A stretch of 64,000 nt of DNA, from positions 460,240,141 to 460,304,140 of the forward strand of contig JASDDO010000016.1 in assembly GCA_030015575.1 (NCBI GenBank). The letters run 5' to 3'. The position numbers and the translations under genes are program-made. Of this stretch, positions 1 through 10,597 are shown piece by piece. This stretch comes from Agapanthus africanus. Lineage: Eukaryota > Streptophyta > Magnoliopsida > Asparagales > Amaryllidaceae. Within the stretch, counting starts at the first letter, position 1; each line of letters starts with the position of its first letter. The notes beneath the pieces are model-generated. The model saw nothing but the letters and a program-made list of their open reading frames with translations, searched no databases and had not been told where the DNA came from.

Positions 1-172
1 TCCATATTTGTTGATTGATAAAGCTTTCTTTCGCCCGTAGTTTTTCCCGCAAGAGTTTTTCATGTAAAATTTGGTGTCTTGTTTGGTTAGTACTCTATTT
101 CTATTTGCTCGTGTTTTGATTTGTGCTTCTGTATATCGTTCGTATTGTTTCGTGATCGTGTTTGCCGCAACA
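1..172 (+). mobile_element. 3' end of a copia-type LTR, cut by the window edge
   Basis: The segment matches the last ~170 bases of the LTRs at 509-1129 and 5074-5680, including the shared tail cgtgatcgt..tttgccgcaaca. It is diverged from both. No primer site follows it, so it is a 3' LTR or a solo LTR rather than a 5' LTR. Confidence 0.75.
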
Positions 173-508
173 CTTTTATTATACATCTAACTGAGTCATG
201 TATCCTTTCATGGATAATTATCCTGGCCTAGTAATCAGCTTTTCATTTCCTATAGACAAAATGCTAGGTTTGCCTTGTCATTTAATAATCTGTCTCAAGA
301 TTTCTGTTTTGATCATCCCAGCCGACGCATCTCAAAAAGATGCACCAATGTTCTCATAGAAATCGATCTATTAGGTCAGTTGTACACCATGTTGTTGTCT
401 TCAAGTCTAACGCCGACAACATTCTGGTCTTAATCCAACACCATGTAAGACCGTTCTATGATGTAAATTCCCATGTTTTCTCGAGATCGTTGCAGAATAA
501 GTACACCG
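173..508. other. unassigned spacer between two copia LTR ends
   Basis: I recognise no gene or repeat here. It does not resemble the element interior that precedes the right LTR at 5074, so it is probably host DNA or an unrelated remnant. A 66-codon frame at 340-540 runs into the following LTR and has no recognisable domain. Confidence 0.4.
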
Positions 509-1129
509 TGTTGAGTTTACCCCGTATTCTCTATCTCTAGAAGTATTCCAATCGAATTTGGCATTTCATGGAGTTTTTTGTTCCAGTTTCAAACGTCTTC
601 TAGCAAGGGGGACATACGTCTGAAGCTTAAGTTTCAGACGTTTGTCGATACTCTGTAGTTTGGGAATATTTTTAGCAGTTGTCTGGAAAGTTTTCTTCAG
701 ATGTCTGGTCCCGCTCTGCGTTTTGGGCAGTGCTGATGTCTGCCGTGTTCTTCTTCAAATGTCTGCGTGCGTCTTGGGCCGAATCTTGGCTGTTTCGGGA
801 AATTTGTTATTTTGCCCTATCTGCCTCATAATATTTATATTGTAGTTTTTGTAGTTTGTAACCCTAATTTGGTTAACCCTTTGAAATCAGAATTAAAAGA
901 GAGGAGGCTAGGGTTATTTGTCAGTGATTTTGTGAGAGTTGATCCACCGTTGTAATCCTCAATATTTGTCAATTAATAATGCTTCTCTTTCGCCCGTGGT
1001 TTTTTCCGTAAGGGGTTTTCATATAAATCTTGTGTCTTTTAGTTTGCGCTTTATTCGTATTGCTTTTGTTTATTTGCTTGCTTCTTTATATCGTTTGTTT
1101 ATTGCTTCGTGATCGTATTTGCCGCAACA
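509..1129 (+). repeat. 5' LTR of the copia element
   Basis: It begins TGTTGAG and ends GCCGCAACA, 621 bases long. It aligns end to end with 5074-5680 with many substitutions and small indels. The interior carries several short CAGACGT-type repeats (for example gacatacgtctgaagc). Confidence 0.9.
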
Positions 1130-1130
1130 A

Positions 1131-1143
1131 ACTGATATCAGAG
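1131..1143 (+). promoter_or_regulatory. primer binding site, initiator-Met tRNA type
   Basis: The bases actgatatcagag start one base after the LTR and match the usual plant copia primer site TGGTATCAGAG with one change. This fixes the plus orientation of the element. Confidence 0.75.
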
Positions 1144-1324
1144 GTTGTTGTGGTTCTTTGGAAGATTTGGTGTTTGGGGATTTGTTTGTTTGAACCGTTA
1201 GGTCTTCGATCTTACGATTTAAGTACGGTGGGTAACGATGCCTGTGTCCTCTTCCCCATCTACTTAGATTGTGATTTTGAAATTTTTGGAGTTCTTTTGA
1301 TCCTGCATCATATCTCCAACGATT

Positions 1325-2069
1325 ATGAAATTTGACATTGAGAAGTTTGATGGGAATATGAGCTTTTGTCTATAGTAAGTTCATATGATTGCCGTATTGA
1401 TACAAAATAATTTGAAGAAGGCGATTCTTGGGAAAGATTCAAGGCCTTCCACAATGACGGAGGAAGCATGAGAGGAGTTGGATGAAAAGGTTTTCATGGC
1501 TATCCAATTATGTTTAACAAACGAAGTTTTGCAAGAAGTTTTGGTAGAGAAGACGATGTCTAGTTTGTGGTTGAAATTAGAGGAGTTATATTTGAAGTAA
1601 TCTTTCACAAATCAACTCATTTTGAAGCAGTGTCTCTACATATTTCGTTTGTCAGAAGGTTCTCTTATCAAATTTTATATCAGTGAGTTTAATTCGATCA
1701 TTACAGATCTGGATAAGATTGATATTAAGATTGATGATGAAGATCAAGTATTTTTATTGTTATGTTTTTTGCCACCCTCGTATAAGCACTTTTGTGACAC
1801 CATTGTTTATGGACGAGATACTAAGATACTATCTCGATCAAGGATGTCAAAGAAAATTTGATGAATAAGAAGAAGATTGACAATGAGCTAACTTCTAATG
1901 AAAGCGATGGTCAATTTTCAGGCTTATTTGTTCGAGAGCGAGCGGAGAAGAGAGATCCGGAAAGTACCAAGAAGAAGTCAATGTCGAAATCCAAGAATAA
2001 GAACTTGACGTTCAACTATTGTAAAGAAGAAGGGGCAGTTCAAAATCAATTGTTTCAAATTGCAGAATA
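1325..2069 (+). pseudogene. copia gag remnant (UBN2-type capsid with broken zinc knuckle)
   Basis: Translation from the ATG at 1325 opens MKFDIEKFDGNMSF, the usual start of copia gag, but meets a stop after about 16 residues. Further capsid blocks appear in pieces: a segment with MSSLWLKLEELYL, then QCLYIFRLSEGS and FLLLCFLPPSYKHF (1622-1861). A basic linker (1858-2070) leads into [11 protein letters not shown], where the CX2CX4HX4C knuckle has lost several of its Cys and His residues. The protein would have formed the particle coat; this copy cannot. Family assignment is firm. Confidence 0.8.
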
Positions 2070-2075
2070 AGAAGT

Positions 2076-3252
2076 ATGAAGACAATTAGAAGGAAGAGTT
2101 TTCAGCTGAAGCTAGTATTGCAGAAGGAGTCTTCAGCTGAAACTGGTATCGCGGAAGGAGATCTAGTTGTTGTTTCTGACAACATACATCGATCAAGGAA
2201 CGAATGGATTGTGGATTCGGCTTGTTCCTACCATATGTGTCCCATTAGGGATTTGTTCACCACCTATGAGTCTGTTAATGGTGGAGTGGTTTTGATGGGC
2301 AACAATAGTTCGTGTTGAGCTATTGGCAACGAGATGATCCAAATCAAGATTTTTGATGGCGTTGTGAGTACATTTGCGGAAATTAGGCATGTCTCTGACT
2401 TGAAGAACTTGAAGAAGAATCTCATCTCATTGAGTACATTCGATGTTAAGGGTTATAAGTTCTCCGCTGAAGGTAGAGTTTTGAAAGTAACCAAAGGTGC
2501 TCTCGTCGTTATGAAGGGCTTGAAAATTGGGTCCTTATATGTGTTCCAGGGTTCGACAACTACCGGGTTTGCGGCAGTTTCATCATCTAAATCTATGTCA
2601 GATTCAGATGTTATTAGATTATGGCACATGAGGCTCGGACATATGAGTGAGAGATGTATGACCGAGTTATCGAAGCACGGTTTAGTTTGTGGCCAAAGTA
2701 CACTGAAGATGAAGTTTTTTAGCATTGCATTTTTGGGAAGCAGAAACGAGTTAGCTTCAGTTCGGCAGTGCACAACATAAAAGGTATTCTTGATTATATC
2801 CATTCAGATTTTTGGGGATCCTCTCAAGTTGCTTCCAAAGGAAGCGGTGAAAAATATCGGCTTATTTTTATCGACGATTTTTCGAGGAGGTTTGTGTCTA
2901 TTTCTTGAAGCACAAGAGTGATGTGTTTCGTACGTTCAAGTAATGGAAGACATTGATTGAGAAGAAGATAAGAAAGCAGATTAAGAGGCTAAGGACAAAC
3001 AACATATTAGAATTTTGCGGTGGAGATTTCAATGAATTCAGCAAAAACGAAGGTGTTGTTCGGCATCATACTGCGGTCCACACTCCACAACAAAATGGAG
3101 TCACAGAGCACATGATTCAGACTCTTATGGAGAAAGCTCAGTGCATGTTATCTAATGCGGGGCTCGGCAAGGAGTTTTTGGCGGAAGCGGTGAATACGGC
3201 ATACTACGTGGTGAATCGATCATCTCATACATCGCTTGGTAGTAAACACTAG
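2076..3252 (+). pseudogene. copia protease and integrase remnant
   Basis: The protease core reads [13 protein letters not shown] at 2205-2243, where the catalytic D-S/T-G has become D-S-A. A stop lies at 2316. The gag-pre-integrase block follows with LWHMRLGHMSERCM (about 2620-2660), keeping both His of the zinc-binding set, and then a frameshift near 2715. The integrase first Asp is seen in DYIHSDFWG (near 2800). The second Asp block reads RTNNILEF instead of a TDNG-type motif, so that Asp is lost. The Glu block NGVTEHMIQTLMEK (near 3100) is kept. No functional protease or integrase can be made. Confidence 0.85.
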
Positions 3253-3659
3253 AGCAAGTATGGTTTGAGAAGCATGCCAATTATTCTACACTTAAAGTGT
3301 TTGGTTGTTCCGCATATGCATGTATTGCCGTAAAGGCAAGTTGGATCCTCGAGCGAAAAAATGCATTTTTCTTGGATATGCTACCGGGGTAAAAAAATTA
3401 TAGGTTGTGTTCAGATCCTAAGTCGCCAAACTTTATGATTAACAGAGATATCACTTTTGACGAGTCTGTTATGTTGAAGCCGAAGAACACGGAATCTTTA
3501 AATCAAGACGATACAGGGAAGGACGAGCCGAGCGTTGAATTTGAAGTCGGTGAAAGCTCGGGTTCGCAGTAGATCTCTCCTTCACCATCGTCTGATGAAA
3601 AACAGTTCCAAGATGAGCAGTATCTACTTGCTCGAGATCGACAACGAAGGAACATTAGG

Positions 3660-4970
3660 CCGCTACAGAGATATGGTTACGATGATTTAGTGGCATATGC
3701 GCCGTCCGTTGCAGAGACAGTTTGTAGTAGTGAGCCTACGAGTTATCAAGAAACTGTCTTATCTGATAAGTTAGCTCGTTGGCTAGTCACTATGAATGAA
3801 GCGATTGAGTCTCTTCACAAGAACCAAATATGGAAGCTCGTTAAGCCCGAAAGAGAAAAGAAAGTAGTTGGCTGCATGTCGGTTTTCAAAAATAAGGAAG
3901 ACCATGTTTGTTTGTTAGAGAAGTCTCCCTATAGTTGGCTGCATGAAGGTTATTTGGGTTTACAAGAAATAAGGGCGAGAATTGCGTTTATTGTAAGAAA
4001 CTCGCCGATGGTTATTTTATATACTTGTTGTTTTATGTTGATAATATGTTGATAGTATTAAGGTATATAGTTGATATTCAGAAGCTTATGGAACAATTGA
4101 AAGGAAAGTTCGAGACTAAAGATTTGGGAGAGGCCAAGAAAATTCTCGGTATGGAAATTAGGCGCAATCTCAAGGGAGGTAAACTTTACTTGTCTCAACA
4201 GCGATACGTTGAGAAAGTTTTGGAGCGTTTTGGTATGGCAGGTGCTAAATCAGGAAGTACCTCTTTGGCAGCTTATTTCAAACTTTCAACTCGTTCATCA
4301 CCGTAAATAGAGAAATAAATTCAGTATATGTCGCATGTTCCTTATTCGAGTGTGGTGGGTAGCATTATGTATGTCATGGTTCATATCTGACCCGACATTT
4401 CATATGCTATTAGTGTTGTTAGTCATTATATAGAATCTCCTGGTAAAGGCCATTGGCAAGCAGTGAAATGGATTTTATGATACCTACGAGGTACGTCTGA
4501 TGTGGGGTTAGAGTTTGGTCGGAACAATGACAGTTTGATTGGTTTCAGCGATTCTGATTATGTAGGTGATCTCGATAGGCGAAGTTCGATCACCAGCTAT
4601 GTATTCTCTTTAGGAGGAAGTGCCATTAGTTGGCGTACTTCGTTACAACCTACGATAGCGTTATCTACGACGGAGGTGGAGTATAGGGTCGTTGTTGAGA
4701 CTGTTAAGAAAGCAATCTGATTGAAGGGACTATTTTCTGAACTTGGTATCCAACAGGATATCATAATAGTCTATTGTGATAGCCAAAACGATATTCATTT
4801 GACAAAGGACTAGATGCATCAAGACATAACAAAGCAAATCGACGTTCGGTATTGATTTGTTCAGGATGTCGTTGAAGAGGAAGAGATAATCGTAAAAAAA
4901 GTTGGCACATCGGATAATCCGACCGACATATTGTTTATTAAGTTTGAGCATTTTTTAAACTTAATTGAAA
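3660..4970 (+). pseudogene. copia reverse transcriptase and RNase H remnant
   Basis: The N-terminal RT block MNEAIESLHKNQIWKLV is clear (about 3790-3840). The text then jumps from VFK to KEDHVCLLEKS, so most of the RT palm is deleted near 3890. The catalytic box reads YVDN at 4034-4045 instead of YVDD. The connection region LGMEIRRNLKGGKLYLSQQ is present at 4150-4200. RNase H follows in 4502-4720 (FSDSDYVGDLDRRSSIT, ALSTTEVEY), with stops at 4718 and further on. The last block, about 4730-4960, keeps the DSQN..LTKD and TSDNPTDI relics. Confidence 0.85.
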
Positions 4971-5073
4971 TGCGTCACACTCATTGAACTCTTGAGGGGT
5001 TTTATGGAGAAGGTGGAGCTACTACTAATATTATGGAGGAGTTTTATGACGAATGTGAGGCAAGATGGAGATT

Positions 5074-5680
5074 TGTTGAGTTTGCCCCATATTCTCTATC
5101 CCTAGAAGTTTCTTAATCAAATTCGGCATTTCATAGAGTTTTTTGTCCAAGCTTTAGACGTCTTCCTGCAAGGGGACAAACGTCTGAAGCTTAAGCTTCA
5201 TACGTCTGTCGACGTTCTATAGTTTGGGTATATTTTGGGCAGACGTTTGGCAAGTCTTCTTCAGACGTATGACCCGGCTTTATGTTTTGGACAGACGTCT
5301 GCCGTGTTGTTCTTCAGACGTCTACGCAAGTCTTGGGCCGAATCTTGGCTGTTTTTGGAAATCTGTTATTTAGCCATATCTGCTTCATACTATATACATT
5401 GTAATTTGTAACCCTAATTTAGTTAACCCTTTGAAATCAGAATTAAGAGAGAGGATGCTAGGGTTCTTTGTTAGCGATTTTGTGAGAGTTGATCCGCCGT
5501 TGTAATGCTTCATATTTGTTCAATTAGTAAACCTTTTCATTCGCCCGTGGTTTTCCCCGTAAGGGTTTTCGACGAAAATCTTGTGTCTTTTAGTTTGTGC
5601 TCTATTCCTATTGCTTTTGTTTTTTTGCTTGCTTCTCTATATCGTTTGTTTTTTGTTTCGTGATCATATTTGCCGCAACA
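5074..5680 (+). repeat. 3' LTR of the copia element
   Basis: 607 bases, TGTTGAG..GCCGCAACA, paired with 509-1129. A purine-rich stretch (gtgaggcaagatggagat, 5055-5073) sits just upstream and is the probable polypurine tract. The right end abuts the WRKY exon fragment on the minus strand. Confidence 0.9.
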
Positions 5681-5851
5681 CTGTGGCTATGAGAAAATGA
5701 GTTCACTGCATGATGACTGCATGCCCCTTGTAATGGCACTTTATGGTTATGGAAACCCTCATAGATTGTTATGACATAGCAAGAGTTGTCCAGCACTCTC
5801 TCAACTCTCTTCTTGACATTGCATCCTTCGCTCAAGCACCGATAGTAATTC
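5681..5851 (-). pseudogene. WRKY transcription factor, terminal-exon fragment (group IIc-like)
   Basis: Reading the minus strand from 5851, the translation is [18 protein letters not shown], then ..[13 protein letters not shown]. This is the C-terminal half of a WRKY domain. The zinc ligands are C-X4-C-X23-H-N-H, the pattern of group I C-terminal and group II domains; NVKKRVER with ITIYEG points to IIc. A CAG acceptor at 5854-5852 followed by G-AAT-TAC fits the conserved WRKY intron that splits the Arg codon before the YYRC block. I found no WRKYGQK exon on the minus strand from 5852 to 7483. About 20 residues after HNH the frame runs into the copia LTR at 5680, so the gene is cut at that end. 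It is a gene fragment or a disrupted gene, not an intact locus. Confidence 0.8.
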
Positions 5852-6430
5852 CTGCCATCACACATCAATTAAAGGAGTGGTACAGTTGGTAAAGAAACTG
5901 CAGCTCATAAATATTGTAAAATATACACGCACTTCTAGATTGCTTTATGGCTTTTGCGTCTCTATGCTATATTTTAGTGTTGGGTGTACACTACGCTGTC
6001 CGCGACTCTGCGGATTCACAGTGTAAGGATGCTTTATGCAGATGCAAATGCTGTTTAGGTGTCATTTTAGGGAACATATGCCTTGCTATCAGCCCATATT
6101 GATTGAGGCTTTTGTTCTCTATAGAGCATTGCCATCGACTAAGCTTTTTCCCATCAAAATTGGATAGGTTATGGGGCAAACCTCCATGAAAGATTTGACA
6201 GAATATCAGCTCTCAATTAATCTGCCTTGTTACACCATGGCAATGGAAATTGTGAACAAGAGAGATGTTCGCCCTAAATGATTAACTTCAATCCAAATTC
6301 TTCTAGACTGGGACAATGATCGGGAAAGATCATACATTTTCCATTTTCTTCCATCTCAGGGAAAATCTCTCTCATCGATCAGAGATTAACTTTTTGATGC
6401 TCTATTTTCATATATTTAGTATGTTCTATA
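5852..6430. other. non-coding DNA, probable intron side of the WRKY fragment
   Basis: This lies on the intron side of the WRKY acceptor. A 62-codon minus frame (6179-5991) has no recognisable domain. I see no other gene. Confidence 0.4.
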
Positions 6431-6432
6431 GT

Positions 6433-6575
6433 GGAGTATGAGTATAGCTCGGTTGGTCATAGCACTTTCCCTCCATGGGAGTGTGCGGCGATCGATTCCA
6501 TGAGGGGAAATGCTCACAATTTAACACGTTTGACGCAAATCCGTGGGACCTCTGGGGAGCGCGCGCACGCGTGTG
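6433..6575 (+). mobile_element. tRNA-derived SINE-like sequence
   Basis: An A-box-like tagctcggttgg (6445-6456) and a B-box-like gatcgattcc (6490-6499) stand at internal RNA polymerase III promoter spacing, as in tRNA-derived plant SINEs. The arms do not fold as a proper tRNA, so it is not a tRNA gene. The 3' end is uncertain and I see no clear target duplication. Confidence 0.5.
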
Positions 6576-7483
6576 ATGTGTTGGAAATATTGTATTTCAA
6601 AACCAAATATTTTAACTTCTCATTTATTTCAAAGCCTTTTCATATTCCTATATTATATAGCACATATCCTGTCCTTTCTTTATGAATAGAGCATGTACTA
6701 AAATCATAATATAGAGAAGATAAATTTCTTCTGTCCTCTTCTTCATTTTTCCTTTCATCAAATCCATCTCTCTATTATATTTGTGATACCAGATTTATAG
6801 TTTCAAAGATGTTCATAAGTAACAGTAATTGAATACACGATTACTTGCGGCGACCGTTGAATTCTGAGGAGTTACGCGTTGGGACCTTGTACATCCGGTC
6901 AAGTTCATCGAGAGGGATGTGAAACTACTTCTAAGGACAGTGCTCTTCAAGCATGCCTAGGTCCTTTTACATCGAAAACCCGATAAGTTTTTCCCTTTTT
7001 ATCTTTTATAAACCATCTATTTTGAATGATTGTGATTGGTCATATTAATTTAATTAAATATAGTAGTATCTTATTTACTCTTTCCAACATGCTGTGTGCG
7101 TGGGTCACGGGCCACTTCCCAAAAAAAATAAAAAAAAATAGAGAAGGTATTACATAAACATAAGCTAATGTATTATCTATATAAGCTTGTGATCTTTTTA
7201 TCATGTGTTAGGATATCAATTCCTTTACACCGTAATAACTATCACTGACTCGTAAGCTTGAAAGACTTAGAATTTACCTTGGATTGGATACGGGCGGTTC
7301 TTAACCATCTTTTCCCCATACTTTCTCCACTTGTATCTATCATCCAAATCTCAATCTCAGATTTTGTTCTGAATGCTACTTTGGTTCATCTCCCTTTCGA
7401 AGTTTCCTGTTCTATATTCTTGTTTCTACAACAAAGGTGGACACAGGAAACCACAATGGTAAATAACTATTGAGATCAGTATA
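6576..7483. other. AT-rich unassigned DNA
   Basis: No convincing coding region. The part 6579-7000 begins TGTTGGAAATATT and contains ggacagtgctcttcaagc, reminiscent of plant LTR ends, but I cannot find matching ends or a target duplication. A 71-codon frame at 7258-7473 has no known domain. Confidence 0.35.
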
Positions 7484-7497
7484 TGTCACACCCAAAA

Positions 7498-7551
<54 letters not shown>

Positions 7552-8599
7552 CAACATATTTTCAAGCGTAACATACCTTAATCTTCTCCTCATAGAAGGT
7601 CACAAGGTCTATCTCTAAAAATCTGCAAGCAATATAAAATCTCAAATATCTAAAACTATACCTGAAATTCTAAATTTTTAAATATTCCAAAGGCTGATTG
7701 CAATTCTATAAATCTTATAACAGTTATAGATTCAAGTGTTGCGACAGTAGATCGTATTCTTAAATACCATGCATATTATATTAGCAGCCACATAAAAGGT
7801 GGGTGGGTTTTATAACCCAGTAAGAGACGGATACAATGTGTAACAAAAATATTTAAATGAATATATCGATTGGAGATTTAAGATGATAACAATAATCTCG
7901 TTATAGCATATAAATCAATAAATAATATCTTATTGTTATAACCAAGCTCATCTACGAGCATATGCAATACTTTTAGAAAATATTATTTTCATGTGATGGA
8001 AGACTAATGGATTACGGCTAAGTTTGGTCAATATCTTTAGCTCGGTTGACATAAGTGAAACACCACTATTAATAGCCCGTGTTAGGGAGAACCCACATCG
8101 ACCCGCGGTGAGGTTGCCATGTGGCGTGCACAATTATCCCGGCAGAGCTACACTACTAGCCTGTATTGTAATCCACTTAACTTTCCATAATCATACCGGT
8201 ATTGACCTATGAGATGCATGCAATCTATGTGCCAAAAATATAGTTGAAACTTGTATAAGCAACGACAACTACATGCCCAATGTTTCAACCAATACAGCAA
8301 CAACTGTGTCATATGCAAAAAACCAATATCCAAATCACGACACATGTGTACGCATCTCATTAACTATATGAAAAATTATGATTTTTATGCAATAAGCTTA
8401 TCTCATAACTTCATATAAACTTCACATCGAGTTTGTTACATGCATAACAATCATTATTTATATATACTTTAACTAGTTTCATAAAACTAGTTAGCACACT
8501 AATGCACAACATCAATAAAATCAATGTATACAACCATATTGTATATATACACATGCATATATAAATATGGCATACAAAATATTCAAACCAATTACAATA
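7484..8599 (-). repeat. outer Tekay-type LTR, left part
   Basis: It begins TGTCACACCC, the usual start of plant Tekay/Del LTRs read on this strand, and holds a phrase like ataacccagtaagagacgg that is common in them. It is interrupted at 8600 by the CACTA element and resumes at 39491. The combined LTR would be 1878 bases. A (TA)n run lies near its start. Confidence 0.65.
7501..7549. repeat. (TA)n microsatellite
   Basis: About 49 bases of uninterrupted AT dinucleotide inside the outer LTR. Confidence 0.95.
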
Positions 8600-8790
8600 C
8601 ATTGGTAGAAACTGTACGCATTAGAGACCGTTTATTAGGGATCGTATGCATATATACGGTCCTTAATAAATTATTAGTGACTGTATATATTATACGATCT
8701 CTAATGAACGGTCGCCAATGTATTGACAATCGTTCATATAATATTAGCGACCGTTTTAAACGGTCGATAATAGGTCGGTTAGATAAGAGC
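8600..8790 (+). repeat. 5' terminal and subterminal repeats of the CACTA element
   Basis: Several copies of a motif near TTAGAGACCGT/TTAGCGACCGT occur on both strands. One near-palindrome is cgaccgttttaaacggtcg. In this family such repeats bind the DNA-binding transposase subunit and direct end pairing. Confidence 0.8.
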
Positions 8791-10187
8791 CACGAAGGTC
8801 CTTTTTCCTCCTTATTCCCTAATTTCAATCCACGGCCAAGGTAATCCCCATCCCTTTTTGCTCTAAATTTTCGAAAAAATTATAAGATTTAACCATAAAA
8901 ATTTTTTGTAGGTGTTATTGTTGCAGTTGGTGGTGCAGGAGCTTGCAATCGCTCTTTTCCTTTTCAAATCCGGACCAAGGTTTGTGTTTTCTCCTCCTAG
9001 CCCTAATTTTGTCAATTAGATTATTAAATTTTGAAATTAGGTAATTATAATATGTGATTTGTGTTGGTTTTGATATATTAAATATGGATAATGAGGAATT
9101 GAATCAGTTGTAGAATGATGAGTTTGAAATTAGGGTTTGAAATTTATTATGATTTTGGGGTTGATGGGTTTTAACATTAAAATATAATTGAAGAAATTTT
9201 TTTTAGAATTGAAAATAGATGAAAAATCGAAATATAAATTTGGTAATTTAGGGTTAGAGTTGAAAATATAAGGATTATAGGTAATCAATGAGTTTACTTG
9301 TTCGATTAATTTAGGGTAAAATGGATTATAGAATTATGTTAGATGAATTTAGGGTAAAATGTATTATAGTTAATTGAGAGGGTATGAGCGAGTGCGCGCG
9401 CGCGTATGTGTGTTTGTATGTTTAAGTGTGTGTCCGCACATACGTATGTGAGCGAGTGTGTGTGTGAGTGTGTGAGCGAGTGTATATATGAGTGTTTGAG
9501 CGCGCGCGTATGTGTAAGTGTGTAAGAGTATGTGTGCGCGCGCGTGCGTTTGCATATGAAATATTTCAAAAATATATCCATTCTAACTTCTACCTTGTAT
9601 TTTGTAAATTTAATGATTCGATATCCTTTATTTTGTAAATTTAACAATTTTATATCTTGTTGCTTATGATTTATTGCTTAGATTTTTTAACTGTTGCATA
9701 ATTTATAAACCAAATCAAAATAAAAATCAAATCCTTTAATACCAATTAAACTATAGTAGATGCATAAATCAAAAATAAAATCAAACTGATTAAGAAAAAT
9801 TAACACCAATTAACCTATAAAATTAATTACATTAGTTAAGAAATCTTAATTAAGACCAAATAATAGACCGAGACCATGATTAAAAAATGATTAAATAGAA
9901 AATTAAGGGACGCCCTAAAATTTTAATTAGAAACTTAATTAGGGTTTTATGTTTTCATTTAATTAGTAACTTTAAGATCGAAAAGTCTTAAACTTGTTTA
10001 GGATCGATCTATAGTTTCTCGTTTGACAATTGGTATATATCAAATCTTTTTCCCGTCGAATTGATAGGATCACATTATATGTTTGTGAGAGTTGAGCGTC
10101 ATGTTCAATTTTTTCAAATGTATGTATAGTCTTCGACGAGGGGATTTGACATACAGTAATTGTTGGATTTGTCCAGTTTGGATATGT
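8791..10187 (+). other. CACTA leader region before the foldback
   Basis: AT-rich and non-coding. It has CT-rich tracts near 8800 and a degenerate GT-rich repeat at about 9376-9552. It probably holds the transposon promoter and leader introns; I cannot place a TATA box with confidence. Confidence 0.5.
9376..9552. repeat. degenerate (TG)n / (CG)n repeat
   Basis: Interrupted runs of tgtg, gcgcgcg and gagtgtg with low sequence complexity. It is responsible for spurious His/Thr-rich frames on the minus strand. Confidence 0.85.
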
Positions 10188-10383
10188 TACGAATGCAACA
10201 AGACTCACATCTCACATCCTCCTGTATTTTCGTCAATTTTGAGAAGTTTCGACGGTACTTTCCACTTGTTCCCCGTGTACAGATTTATGTACAAACACAG
10301 CGAACAAGGGGAAAGTGCTGTCGAGATTTTCTCGAAATGGACGAAAAACAGGAGGATGTGAGATACGGGTGTTGCATTCGTAA
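10188..10383. repeat. large imperfect inverted repeat (foldback) upstream of the transposase
   Basis: The left arm starts ttacgaatgcaac (10188-10200) and the right arm ends gttgcattcgtaa (10371-10383), its exact reverse complement. The blocks catcctcctgt / acaggaggatg and ccacttgttcccc / ggggaaagtg also pair. Each arm is about 85-90 bases around a short centre near 10285. Transcripts would form a long imperfect hairpin. Confidence 0.9.
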
Positions 10384-10597
10384 TGAGAATTAAGACCTTT
10401 ATCCCTGATAGCCGTAAAACTAATTATTCGTCCCGACCTTTTGCCCCGAGTACTTACACCAATCTTAAATGACTTTAGATAATTTGATGCGTCCACATCA
10501 TGAAATTTTATTTAAAACTTGAAAATTTATTTATTGATGAGCTTGTAATAAACTCATAAGATATATTAAACTCATATTATTATCTGTATGATAACAG

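Larger units (their letters stand above)
509..5680 (+). mobile_element. decayed Ty1/copia retrotransposon
   Basis: Two related LTRs (509-1129 and 5074-5680) flank an interior with the copia order gag, protease, integrase, reverse transcriptase, RNase H on the plus strand. A Met-type primer site follows the 5' LTR. The motif set (CSYHMCP-like protease, RNase H starting near FSDSDYVGD) suggests a Tork-like lineage; that is an inference. The interior has many stops, frameshifts and at least one deletion, so it cannot encode its own enzymes. The five bases before the left LTR (caccg) and after the right LTR (ctgtg) do not match, so no target duplication is visible. Confidence 0.9.

Noticed and set aside
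6433..6505. Intact tRNA gene
   Set aside because: A- and B-box-like sites are present, but acceptor and anticodon stems do not form.
6579..7000. Solo LTR starting TGTTGGAAA
   Set aside because: No matching end and no target duplication found, so left unassigned.
9339..9647. His/Thr/Arg-rich minus frames
   Set aside because: Low-complexity translation of the GT-rich repeat.
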